The notes under the pieces were generated by a model that worked only from the letters and a program-made list of their open reading frames with translations, was not told where the DNA came from and did not search any database. A stretch of DNA of 42,544 nt from a virus, in the IMG/VR virus record IMGVR_UViG_3300042402_002483, positions 1-42,544 of that record. One strand, 5' to 3'. This document shows positions 1-7,324 of this stretch, in pieces; position 1 is the stretch's first letter; every line of letters starts with the position of its first letter. A program made the translations under genes and the position numbers.

Positions 1-2
1 AC

Positions 3-992
3 GTCCAGATGTTTGCGGCATGGCCGACCGCCAAGTTTATCGGCGTGACGGCGACGCCAGAGCGCCTCGATGGCAAGGGCCTCGGGGCCATGTTCGACCG
101 CATGGTCATGGGTCCGTCCGTCCAGTGGCTTATCGACAACGGATTCCTGGCTCAGCCTGTGTACTACGCGCCTCGTGAGGTGGTTGATCTATCTCAGGTT
201 CACACGATTGCCGGCGACTTCGATCGCTCCGAGACCGAGGAGATCGTTGATACACCACGGATTACGGGCGATGCCGTGACTCATTACGTGAGATTCTGTA
301 ACCGACAGCGGGCCGTCGCGTTCTGTATATCGGTCGCTCACGCTCAGCACGTCGCCGATACGTTCAACTCCTGCGGAATACCATCTGCTAGCATCGACGG
401 AACCCTAGATCCCGAGGTCCGAAAGCAGCGCGTGGAGGATCTAACCGCTGGAAAAATCCTGGTCCTTACCTCCTGCGAACTCATTTCCGAGGGATTCGAT
501 CTGCCGGCTGTGAACGCGGCCATCCTGCTTCGGCCGACTCAGTCTCTGTCTATGCACCTTCAGCAGGTGGGCCGGGCCCTGCGGCCGTACCCGGGCAAGG
601 CTAACGCCATCATCCTCGATCACGTCGGGAACTGTCTCCGCCATGGACTCGCTGAGCAGGAGCGCGACTGGGATCTCAGCGGGCGCGAGAAGAGATTAAA
701 GAAATCCTCCCTCGTTGAAACCAAGCAGTGCTCCAAGTGCTTCGCGATTTTTGCAGGAACCGTTTGCCCTCAGTGCGGATCGCAGCGTGAGATAGCCGCT
801 CGCGAAATCGAAGAGGTCGATGGTGAGCTTCAGCGCCTGTCGATCGAAGATATCTCCAAGAAACGCGAAGATCGCCGTGAAGAAGGTAAATGCAAAACGC
901 TCGACGACTTCCGAGCACTCGCCAAGCAGCGGGGATATAAGTTAGGCTGGGCCTTCTTCCGCTGGCAAGCACGTCAACGCAAATCTCTATGA
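3..992 (+). CDS. Superfamily 2 DNA helicase, C-terminal part (5' end outside window)
   Basis: The reading frame is open to the left edge, so this is the C-terminal portion of a longer protein. Seen: a VTATPERLDG motif (SF2 motif III type) near the start, a RecA-like second domain with LTSCELISEGFDLP and QQVGRALRP (motifs V and VI), then a possible zinc finger (CSKC, CPQC) around residues 240-260 and a charged C-terminus. The family uses ATP to unwind or remodel DNA, and phage members usually sit with primase and nuclease genes, as here. The Walker A and DEAD-box motifs must lie upstream of the window. It overlaps the next gene by 4 bases (ATGA), which implies translational coupling. Replication or recombination helicase is the likely role; a restriction-type helicase is less likely. 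Confidence 0.88.
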   Translation, partial: VQMFAAWPTAKFIGVTATPERLDGKGLGAMFDRMVMGPSVQWLIDNGFLAQPVYYAPREVVDLSQVHTIAGDFDRSETEEIVDTPRITGDAVTHYVRFCNRQRAVAFCISVAHAQHVADTFNSCGIPSASIDGTLDPEVRKQRVEDLTAGKILVLTSCELISEGFDLPAVNAAILLRPTQSLSMHLQQVGRALRPYPGKANAIILDHVGNCLRHGLAEQERDWDLSGREKRLKKSSLVETKQCSKCFAIFAGTVCPQCGSQREIAAREIEEVDGELQRLSIEDISKKREDRREEGKCKTLDDFRALAKQRGYKLGWAFFRWQARQRKSL

Positions 993-1360
993 CCGAATCC
1001 GAACTCCAAGCCCTGATCCTCCGCGCCGCTGGATCTAAACCGCACGTCCGCGTCTTCCGTAATCAGGTCGGCGAGGGCTACGTCGGTCAGGCGCTACGCG
1101 ATCCCGAAGGCGTCTTCCTGCGCGACGCACGTCACGTCCGCATGGGCCTGTTCCCCGGGTCCGGTGATCTCATCGGCTGGCGTACCATTACCGTGACACC
1201 CGACATGGTCGGCAAGCCTATCGCCCAATTCCTCTCCATCGAAGTAAAAACCAAAACCGGCCGGGTCCGTCCTGACCAACAGAACTGGCTCGACCAAATC
1301 ACCATAGCCGGCGGGCACGCCATCGTGGCGCGATCCGTTTCAGACACCGACAACCTATGA
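989..1360 (+). CDS. VRR-NUC domain nuclease
   Basis: A 123-residue protein with the short phage VRR-NUC layout: FRNQVGEG near residue 24, GSGDLIGW near residue 57 (catalytic Asp), then IEVKTKTGR near residue 84 (the E-x-K active-site pair) and a Q-x-x-W helix. VRR-NUC enzymes are PD-(D/E)XK nucleases that cut branched or structured DNA. All key residues are present, so it is probably active. The start codon overlaps the stop of the upstream helicase and its stop overlaps the next start, giving one coupled operon with the helicase and primase. A role in processing replication or recombination intermediates is inferred from this context. Confidence 0.88.
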   Translation: MTESELQALILRAAGSKPHVRVFRNQVGEGYVGQALRDPEGVFLRDARHVRMGLFPGSGDLIGWRTITVTPDMVGKPIAQFLSIEVKTKTGRVRPDQQNWLDQITIAGGHAIVARSVSDTDNL

Positions 1361-1554
1361 GCGACCCTACAATCCGCGCAGCTGCTATCACGCAGGCCCT
1401 GCGCCAGACAGCGCCCGAACACCTCTCACCGGAAGCCACCTACCGCTTCTACGAACGCCTCGGAATCATCTGCGGCAACGCTGCCGCCACCGAGAGCCAG
1501 CTCCGCATCGCGCTCCTGGAGGCAGCGGAATACGACCTGAACAGCGACGACTAA
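1357..1554 (+). CDS. Small conserved-looking protein of the replication operon
   Basis: A 65-residue protein of mixed helix content with an acidic end (NSDD). No domain is recognised. It overlaps the upstream nuclease gene by 4 bases and is followed after about 20 bases by the primase-helicase, so it is co-transcribed with replication genes. Third codon positions are almost all G or C, as in its neighbours, which supports it as a real gene. Function unknown. Confidence 0.6.
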   Translation: MSDPTIRAAAITQALRQTAPEHLSPEATYRFYERLGIICGNAAATESQLRIALLEAAEYDLNSDD

Positions 1555-1575
1555 CCTCACTCACTCACTACAAGC

Positions 1576-3795
1576 ATGACCCTCACAGAACTCTCGGACG
1601 CCCTCTCCGTCCGGGTCGCAGAACTCTGCTCTCAACTCCTACCCGCCGGCCGTCAGATCGGCCCCCAGTGGATCGTCGGCAACGTCTTCGGCGACGCTGG
1701 CGACTCTCTCTACGTCGAACTCACCGGCCCTAAGCAGGGCCTCTGGTACGACCACGCCGCTGGTCAGGGCGGTGATCTCCTCGAACTCATCGGCCAGCAT
1801 CACGTCTACTCCAAGGCGCAGTCCGCCCAGTGGGCTCGCGACTTCCTCGGCATACGCGACGATTACCAACCTGAGCCTCGCCGCTTCGATCCCCTGAAAC
1901 ACGGCCACCGCAACGACGCCTCTCAACCCTACCGATACGGCTCCGCTGCCTGGCCATATCCCGACGCCGACGGCGCCATCTACGCCTACGTCGTCCGATT
2001 CGACCTCCCAGACGGCTCTAAGGACGTCCGCCCCCTCCGGTTCCTCCCACCGGAAAACCAGCCGCCGGACCCCCTGAACCCACGCCACTGGCGCTGGAAG
2101 GGCTGGACCAGTCCCGAATCCGTCCCCCTATTCAACCTCCACCTCCTCGCACGGCGCCCAACCGACCCGGTTCTCATCGTCGAGGGTGAGAAAACCGCCA
2201 TCGCGGCCTCGAAACTCTTCCCGTCCCACGTCGTTATCACCTGGCAGGGCGGCTCCAAGCGCATCCAGCGGGCCGCTATCGACCCCCTTCTCACACGCGA
2301 TACCCCCGTAATCCTCTGGCCCGACGCCGATAAACCCGGCCGCGACGCCATGATCTACCTTAAGGCCCGCCTCCCCGCCTCCCGCCTCGTCCACCTCCCC
2401 GATACGCTCCCCGAGGGCTGGGACCTCGCCGACCCTATCCCGCCTGACGTATCCATCCAGGGCCTCCTCGACGCCGCTGGCGATCCACCGCGACCCGTTC
2501 AGGCTGAACCCGTACCGGCTGCGGCTAACCCGCTCGACGACCTCCACTACGATCCGAACTCCGGCCAGTGGTGGACCCGCAACGCGTGGGGCGATTACGC
2601 CCAGATCAACGGCGACCGCGCCCGCACGTTCCTCCTCGAATCCGGTGTGTCCCACGTTAAGGACGAAACCGGCACCTCCGAGGTCGATCGCCAGCTCCTG
2701 CGCCGCACCCGCGATACCCTCATCGAATACGCCGGTCCCCTCGCCGGCCACCGCGCTGGCCTCTACGGCACGATCCTCGTCACTCGTTCCGTCGTCCCAC
2801 TCCCGGGCGCCCCCGGCGACTGCGCCCGTATCCTAACCTACATCCACAACCTCCTGGACCAGAACGACGACCAATACTGGCGCATCATCTTCTGGCTCGC
2901 GCTCCGCCGGCAGGCTGTCCTGACAGGCACCTGGCGATCCAGTCAGGCCCTCGCCCTCGTAGGACCCGCCGCCTGCGGTAAGTCCTTCCTCCAGTCTGCC
3001 GTCATCACGCCCCTCCTCGGCGGCCGCATCGCCAAACCCTACCGCTATATGTCCGGAGCGACCGATTTCAACGGCGACCTCTTCGCATCCGAGCACCTGG
3101 CAATCGAAGACGAGGCACCCGGCCGCGACATCCACTCCCGCCGCGCTCTGGGTTCCAACATCAAATCCATGCTCTTCGCCCAGAACCAGTCCTGCCACCC
3201 CAAGAACCGCCAAGCCATAACCCTCCGCCCCATCTGGGCCATGTCCATCTCCCTGAACGACGAGCCCGAAAACCTCCAAGTCCTCCCCCCGCTCGACCCG
3301 TCTCTACTCGACAAACTCATCATCCTCCGCTGCGTCCGCCATACCCTCCCCTGGCCCGGCGACGAAATCACCGTCCTTAAGGACATCCTCCAGTCCGAAC
3401 TCCAGCCCTTCGCCCACTACCTCGACGGCCTCGTCGTGCCTGAGCACCTCGTCGAACCCCGCTGCGGCCTGAAAGCCTACCAGCACCCGGCCATCCTTGA
3501 AGAACTCATGCAGCTCTCCCCGGAGCATCAGCTCGTCGGTCTCATCGACACCGTGATCTTCGAGAAGGAGTTCCTCATCTGGCGAGGTACAGCTGCCGAC
3601 CTCGAAACCGCCCTACGCGATTCTAAGTACGCCCGGGAGGCTGACCGGCTTTTTCGGTTCAACACCGCGTGCGGCGTCTACCTCGCTCGACTGCACGAGC
3701 AGGATCCTGAGCGCATCTCGAAGACAAAATCCAACGGGAAGGTCCGCTGGGCAATTTCTCCTCCAGCTGGGTCTACCGGCAACGCGTGGGCTTGA
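1576..3795 (+). CDS. Fused DNA primase-helicase (TOPRIM plus P-loop ATPase)
   Basis: A 739-residue two-part replication protein. The N-terminal part resembles phage primases: a GLWYDHAAGQGGDLLELI segment (about 55-72), then a TOPRIM-like domain with VEGEK (about 202-206) and DAD (about 249-251), the acidic residues that bind Mg2+. The C-terminal part has a Walker A motif GPAACGKS (about 462-469) and an acidic Walker B-like IEDEA (about 510), as in phage DUF5906-type helicases. It should make RNA primers and unwind the fork. Codons end in C to an unusual degree, more so than in genes after 5 kb. It is last in the coupled 3-3795 operon; the following gene appears to have its own promoter overlapping this stop codon. 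Confidence 0.88.
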   Translation: MTLTELSDALSVRVAELCSQLLPAGRQIGPQWIVGNVFGDAGDSLYVELTGPKQGLWYDHAAGQGGDLLELIGQHHVYSKAQSAQWARDFLGIRDDYQPEPRRFDPLKHGHRNDASQPYRYGSAAWPYPDADGAIYAYVVRFDLPDGSKDVRPLRFLPPENQPPDPLNPRHWRWKGWTSPESVPLFNLHLLARRPTDPVLIVEGEKTAIAASKLFPSHVVITWQGGSKRIQRAAIDPLLTRDTPVILWPDADKPGRDAMIYLKARLPASRLVHLPDTLPEGWDLADPIPPDVSIQGLLDAAGDPPRPVQAEPVPAAANPLDDLHYDPNSGQWWTRNAWGDYAQINGDRARTFLLESGVSHVKDETGTSEVDRQLLRRTRDTLIEYAGPLAGHRAGLYGTILVTRSVVPLPGAPGDCARILTYIHNLLDQNDDQYWRIIFWLALRRQAVLTGTWRSSQALALVGPAACGKSFLQSAVITPLLGGRIAKPYRYMSGATDFNGDLFASEHLAIEDEAPGRDIHSRRALGSNIKSMLFAQNQSCHPKNRQAITLRPIWAMSISLNDEPENLQVLPPLDPSLLDKLIILRCVRHTLPWPGDEITVLKDILQSELQPFAHYLDGLVVPEHLVEPRCGLKAYQHPAILEELMQLSPEHQLVGLIDTVIFEKEFLIWRGTAADLETALRDSKYAREADRLFRFNTACGVYLARLHEQDPERISKTKSNGKVRWAISPPAGSTGNAWA

Positions 3796-3819
3796 CAGCC
3801 AGTGGAGGGGTCGTAATCA
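3792..3819 (+). promoter_or_regulatory. Putative sigma70-type promoter
   Basis: TTGACA (3792-3797), overlapping the primase stop codon, is followed after 16 bases by TAATCA (3814-3819). This fits a -35/-10 pair and would start transcription near 3826, just ahead of the next gene. Based on sequence match only. Confidence 0.45.
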
Positions 3820-3865
3820 TACGATCGTGAATATAACATGGCAGCTGAAACGGTGGAGCGTTGGA

Positions 3866-4246
3866 ATGACGCTTCACCGATCTAACTTCGACGCAAACCC
3901 AGAGCATTGGAATTTGCTGAAGCATCACGCCCTCAAGATGCCGCACCTCAATGTTACCGACGACTACATCCAGGCGTGGACAACCTACAAAGCTGCCACG
4001 ACCCCGGTTGACTCCGCCGACGAGCGTTTCGAGAAATCGTTTCAGTGGCCTTTACCCAAGTGGCAAGGCTCGATGGACAGCCTCTATAAGACCCAAAACG
4101 ACTCAACCTACGACGCTGTGACCTTCGCCGTCCTCTTCGGTCGCCTGGCAAAGCGAACTCCGCATCGAGTTAGGAAAGTTCGCGTAAACCGGAGAAACTA
4201 TTGGGTGATACTGGATTCAGAGGAGGAAATTCAAAACGCAGGGTGA
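3866..4246 (+). CDS. Hypothetical protein, 126 residues
   Basis: No family is recognised. The protein is rich in Trp and basic residues (FQWPLPKWQGSMDSLY, then a basic RTPHRVRKVRVNRRNYW tail), which could suit nucleic-acid binding, but this is a guess. The ATG at 3866 is preferred because GGAG lies at a good distance before it. A GTG at 3827 in the same frame would add 13 residues but falls almost on the predicted transcription start. It stands alone behind its own putative promoter, and its last codons run into the first copy of a 16-bp repeat that recurs 272 bases later. Confidence 0.6.
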   Translation: MTLHRSNFDANPEHWNLLKHHALKMPHLNVTDDYIQAWTTYKAATTPVDSADERFEKSFQWPLPKWQGSMDSLYKTQNDSTYDAVTFAVLFGRLAKRTPHRVRKVRVNRRNYWVILDSEEEIQNAG

Positions 4247-4604
4247 GGCTCTTTAGGGGTGCAGTGAGGATCAGCACCCCCCCTCCTACTCCGTTTGACC
4301 CCTGTAAACAGGGCTCCGAATGAGTTCGACATGAAAATGGTAGGGGACCTCAAGGGTATGCTCTGAATTGCTGGCGGGCGGCGGCGGAGGCTTGCTGAAA
4401 CTGCGGAGCCTCTGGAGATTTATCCAACGAACAATACATCTAACCCCCCTCTACCCTCCCCTAGAAAGAACGGAATATTAAGAAAGGCCAATGAACAGGG
4501 GTCGAAAACGCAGGGTGAGGGTCGGGCTATACCCCTAAGTGACCCCTCTACCCCTAGGAGGCACCCTCCCCTGGTAAAGCGGTTTATGTGAGTTCGGAAA
4601 ATGG
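4233..4604 (+). repeat. Two diverged direct copies in non-coding DNA
   Basis: The 16-mer AAAACGCAGGGTGAGG occurs exactly at 4233-4248 and again at 4505-4520. Downstream of each copy the same order of short blocks recurs: TGAGTTCG (4321 and 4589) and AAAATGG (4334 and 4598). The roughly 110-base segments therefore look like an old duplication with indels. Apart from the end of the preceding gene the area has no open reading frame of note and is rich in C-runs such as CCCCTCTACCCC. It could be an origin, a regulatory array or a non-coding RNA locus. Confidence 0.65.
4256..4280 (+). other. Hairpin with 7-bp perfect stem
   Basis: GGGGTGC (4256-4262) pairs with GCACCCC (4274-4280) around an 11-base loop, just after the stop codon at 4246. 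No T-run follows, so it is not a canonical intrinsic terminator. It lies inside the first copy of the 4233-4604 repeat. Confidence 0.5.
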
Positions 4605-4640
4605 CCTAGGTATTGGAGAGGGGGACCCACGTTGACCAGT

Positions 4641-4774
4641 CGCCGGGTCGGGCCCCCGCCCCCGGGCACCCCGCCCCCACGGTCTGGCCTTTAAGGTATC
4701 TTTTACTTAAGCCCACGGCCGGGGCCCATGCTAGCAGCAAGCGCCGTCCATGCTAGCAGCAACCCGGGGGCACC
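4641..4774. other. Non-coding GC-rich stretch
   Basis: Long C and G runs (around 4650-4680) are followed by an A/T-rich island (TTTAAGGTATCTTTTACTTAAG, which contains the inverted words CTTAA/TTAAG) and then a paired 15-bp repeat at 4726-4762. No gene is seen here. Confidence 0.5.
4726..4762. repeat. Two 15-bp direct repeats, 22-bp period, each with GCTAGC
   Basis: CCATGCTAGCAGCAA is present exactly at 4726-4740 and 4748-4762. The 22-base period is two helical turns, so both copies face the same side of DNA, as in tandem operator sites. Each copy contains the GCTAGC palindrome that is iterated across the window. They lie just downstream of the minus-strand gene that ends at 4775. Confidence 0.75.
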
Positions 4775-5119
4775 TCAGTCTAGGTCCGGCGGAGTGGGGG
4801 ACACGTCGAGCATCGGGGCTGAGGCTTTCCCTTTGCCGGCAGCGGCGGGGCGCTTGGGTAGGGATAGAAGATCCATCAGTTGGTCCCTGAGTTTGACTGA
4901 GGTGCTAACGAGGCAGGCGCGATCGGTTGGGCTCAGGCCCGGGGCGGCCGCTTCCTGATGGACGATCTCCAATTCCCGGCGTGCGCTCAGCACCATTCGC
5001 CCGGGCATCGTGAGCCGGCAGGCCGCTAGCACATTCTCATTCCGCTTCGCCCTCCTCGCCAACGATTGGGGGCTGGCATTGGGGGCAACAGATTCGAGCT
5101 CTGACATACCCTCAGACAT
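4775..5119 (-). CDS. Hypothetical protein, 114 residues, divergent to the AAA+ operon
   Basis: The only minus-strand gene in the left 10 kb. The likely start is MSEGMSELESV at 5119 (a second ATG lies at 5107); a longer frame upstream to 5224 has poor coding character and crosses the palindromic control region. The protein is mainly helical and charged in the middle (RRAKRNENVLAACRL, SARRELEIVHQEAA, KLRDQLMDLL) with a low-complexity Pro/Ala end. No family is recognised. Its position, divergent from the 5227-10453 operon across a palindrome, would suit a regulator, but there is no clear helix-turn-helix. A small terminase-like role cannot be excluded. Confidence 0.5.
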   Translation of the reverse strand: MSEGMSELESVAPNASPQSLARRAKRNENVLAACRLTMPGRMVLSARRELEIVHQEAAAPGLSPTDRACLVSTSVKLRDQLMDLLSLPKRPAAAGKGKASAPMLDVSPTPPDLD

Positions 5120-5190
5120 ACAATGTCCGACGCTAATTCCAAGCCCGAAAACATTGGGAAAACCGAAAGAACTTACGCTAAGTGCTTGAC

Positions 5191-5208
5191 GCATAAAACG
5201 GTTTATGC
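5191..5208. promoter_or_regulatory. Palindrome in divergent intergenic region (operator-like)
   Basis: GCATAAA (5191-5197) and TTTATGC (5202-5208) form a perfect 7-bp inverted repeat with a 4-base centre. It lies between the divergent starts at 5119 and 5227, and TTGACG (5186-5191), a possible -35 box, overlaps its left arm. No convincing -10 box is seen. Confidence 0.5.
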
Positions 5209-5226
5209 AAAAGTGACGACTCACCT

Positions 5227-5340
5227 ATGAAAAACCAAACGAAAGAACGAATCAAAGCGGCGCTTCTGGCGCTGTTGGTGCTGGCCGTGTTGCTGGCGCT
5301 TGGATACCTCGAAACCGAAGCCGGCCTACCCAACCACTGA
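5227..5340 (+). CDS. Small single-pass membrane peptide, 37 residues
   Basis: ATG at 5227 opens a 37-residue frame: a basic N-terminus (MKNQTKERIK), one strongly hydrophobic Leu/Ala/Val segment of about 17 residues, and a short polar tail ETEAGLPNH. It is the first gene after the divergent control region, and its stop is one base from the ATG of the ATPase gene. There is no clear Shine-Dalgarno sequence. The layout (positive-inside, one helix) suits a small phage membrane protein, but the function is unknown. At this size it could be a chance frame. Confidence 0.45.
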   Translation: MKNQTKERIKAALLALLVLAVLLALGYLETEAGLPNH

Positions 5341-5341
5341 T

Positions 5342-6406
5342 ATGGATTACCAGAACATGACGGTTCAGGCCCTGAGGGCCGAAGCAAACCAGAGGAACAT
5401 TGGAACCGGCGGACAACGGGCCGTTGCATCCAAGGCTCAGTTGGTTCAGGCGCTGACGTCCGGAACATGGCCGGCCGGTTCCCCTGCCTCCGACCCAGCG
5501 GCGGCGCTTTCGGCCGCTCTGCTCGCAATGATGCCGGCCCCCGGGTTGGACGAGGAGCGAGTCCGGCAGATTGTCCGCGAGGAAGTCCCGGCCCCGCCCA
5601 CGATCCGGATTCGGGTCTCAGGCGCTGAGCCCATCGAAATCAGCCGGCAGCACGAAAGGTTTCCGCTCCTCCTCCAAACGCTGGCCGTGGGGCTGAACGT
5701 GCTCCTCGTAGGCCCGGCCGGAACCGGGAAAACGTCGGCGGCCCGGGCGGCGGCTCAGGCGCTGGGGTTGGAGTTTGCCTGCCTGAGTGTGGGACCCCAG
5801 ACGTCGAAAAGCGACTTGCTAGGGTTTACCGACGCCGGGGGCACGTACCGGGAGTCCATGTTTGTGGCTACGTACCGCGACGGCGGGGTGTTCCTCCTCG
5901 ATGAAATGGACGCTGGCAACGCCGGGGTTTTGACGGTTTTGAACGCCGCGCTATCGGGCGACGTGATGCCGACGCCGGCCGGAATGGTGAAGCGATCGGC
6001 CCGGTTTATCTGCGTTGCAGGCGCGAACACCTACGGCCAAGGCGCGAGCCGGCAGTACGTCGGCCGCAATCAGCTAGACGCCGCGACTTTGGATCGCTTC
6101 GCGGTTTTGGACTGGCCCGTCGATGAGGGCCTCGAAGCCGTGATGATCGGCCTGCCGGCCCCGGCTTCCGGTTTGGACGTCGGATGGGGCGGGACGCTTG
6201 ACCCGGCCGGATGGCTGGCCCGGGTGCGTGCTGTACGTGCTAGCGTTGAGCGGGAGCAGATTCGAGCCGTCGTTTCGCCCCGGGCGACGCTGGCCGGCGT
6301 TGCGCTTCTGGGTGCTGGCGTGGGGCGTCATTGGGTTGAGGAGATGGTCCTCTGGCGCGGTATGCCTTCCGACGCACGCACCCGGGTTGAAGGGGGTGCA
6401 AAATGA
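5342..6406 (+). CDS. MoxR/CobS-like AAA+ ATPase
   Basis: A 354-residue protein with, at the N-terminus, a small helical segment like a SAP/HeH fold (MTVQALRAEANQRNIGTGG) and then a linker. The AAA+ module follows: Walker A GPAGTGKT (about 124-131), Walker B VFLLDEMD (about 183-190), sensor I CVAGANT and an LDRF motif. This is the layout of the MoxR/CobS (AAA_5) group, ring ATPases that remodel protein partners. ATG 5342 is preferred over an in-frame TTG at 5300 because that TTG lies inside the preceding peptide gene. It overlaps the next gene by 4 bases. MoxR-type ATPases usually work with a VWA or CobT-like partner, so the next gene is the obvious candidate. Confidence 0.85.
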   Translation: MDYQNMTVQALRAEANQRNIGTGGQRAVASKAQLVQALTSGTWPAGSPASDPAAALSAALLAMMPAPGLDEERVRQIVREEVPAPPTIRIRVSGAEPIEISRQHERFPLLLQTLAVGLNVLLVGPAGTGKTSAARAAAQALGLEFACLSVGPQTSKSDLLGFTDAGGTYRESMFVATYRDGGVFLLDEMDAGNAGVLTVLNAALSGDVMPTPAGMVKRSARFICVAGANTYGQGASRQYVGRNQLDAATLDRFAVLDWPVDEGLEAVMIGLPAPASGLDVGWGGTLDPAGWLARVRAVRASVEREQIRAVVSPRATLAGVALLGAGVGRHWVEEMVLWRGMPSDARTRVEGGAK

Positions 6407-7224
6407 GCGAGTGGAAGCGAGTTGGAACGTCCCCGGCGACGGGATGCGGCCACTATGTGGCGAAGTGCTACACCACGGCGGAATTTTTGAATCCTCCGGC
6501 CCGGTTGTCTGAGTGCACCGCCTGCGAGACTCACCAAGCCGGCGCGGGGTTTATGGGCTCTGAGGATTACGCCAGTGGCGTGGCGCTCATCCGATCGGGT
6601 TGGCCGTCGGGCGCTGAACGTGCCCGGGAGATGGCTGAGAAGCTCGACGGCGTGCTAGCGGCCGCGAGCCGGCGCGAGACGTTTCAGACTGAGTGGGACG
6701 TCGCAGGTGATGAAGCCGACGTGAGCCGGTTCCTGTCGGGTGAGCCGGAAAACATGGCGCTGAGTGTTCCGGTTCCTGCTGAGGGGGACGGCGGCGCGGT
6801 TGTCCGGCTGGCGATTAAAGGGGGCGGTTCCGCTGAGGTGAGCGTTGAAACGTTTACCCGGGCGGCCGTGCTGATAACGGCGGCAGTGGATCGGATGGAA
6901 GCGGCCGGCCGGCGGGTTGAAGTCTGGGTTTACTATGCCGCGAAGTTCGGAACGGAGTTAGCTGAGGTTTGGCACCTGCTGAAACGGGCGGAAGACTCAG
7001 TGGACCTGCCCCGGCTGGTCGCCGGCCTGAGTGCGGCCGCTTTCCGGCGGGTTGGCTGGCGCTGGCGGGAATCGCGAAAGGCGCTGAAGCCGTCCCACTC
7101 CTACGGGTACTCGCAGGCGTCGGAACTGCCCCTCGAATCGGGTGAGATCCGGCTGGATGCGGTGCACGTCGGGCGGGTGATGAATGGCCTTGAGGCAGAG
7201 TGGATGCGGTCAATCGGAGCCTGA
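6403..7224 (+). CDS. DUF7192-like partner of the AAA+ ATPase
   Basis: A 273-residue protein. The N-terminus has His/Cys pairs (CGHYVAKCY, then CTACETH) that could bind zinc. Next come a GVALIRSGWPSGAERAREM segment and a DVSRFLSGEPENM motif, which from memory are typical of phage DUF7192 proteins found beside CobS/MoxR-like ATPases. The middle (RAAVLITAAVDRMEAAGRRVEVWVYYAA) looks like an alpha/beta core comparable to the CobT/VWA partner role, but no MIDAS motif (DxSxS) is visible. The 4-base overlap with the ATPase gene supports a shared complex. The substrate is unknown; the family name rests on recall, not a search. Confidence 0.65.
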   Translation: MSEWKRVGTSPATGCGHYVAKCYTTAEFLNPPARLSECTACETHQAGAGFMGSEDYASGVALIRSGWPSGAERAREMAEKLDGVLAAASRRETFQTEWDVAGDEADVSRFLSGEPENMALSVPVPAEGDGGAVVRLAIKGGGSAEVSVETFTRAAVLITAAVDRMEAAGRRVEVWVYYAAKFGTELAEVWHLLKRAEDSVDLPRLVAGLSAAAFRRVGWRWRESRKALKPSHSYGYSQASELPLESGEIRLDAVHVGRVMNGLEAEWMRSIGA

Positions 7225-7324
7225 GCGGCCTGAGTAGAGCACGGCCGGCCCTGCGGGGCCTGCCCTCTCTGCCCAGAACGGACAGGCGGCCGCCGGACTG
7301 AATCCGGCCGACGGTTATAAAAAT
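7225..7324 (+). other. Intergenic gap with GC hairpins
   Basis: A 100-base gap inside the operon. GCCGGA (7292-7297) pairs with TCCGGC (7303-7308) around CTGAA, and GCCTG (7258-7262) can pair with CAGGC (7283-7287). The next gene follows an A/T-rich GGTTATAAAAAT leader with no Shine-Dalgarno sequence. Confidence 0.5.

Noticed and set aside
1639-3528. Several long minus-strand frames (up to 207 residues) opposite the primase gene
   Set aside because: They are created by extreme C-ending codons on the plus strand; their translations are low-complexity Gly/Val/Glu and match no family.
4256-4280. Intrinsic terminator after the 3866-4246 gene
   Set aside because: The stem is good, but no T-run follows, so it is listed only as a hairpin.
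4728-4958. Plus-strand 76-residue frame opposite the minus-strand 4775-5119 gene
   Set aside because: It begins within the 15-bp repeats, reads as Ser/Ala/Arg low complexity, and the opposite frame has better helical and charge patterns.
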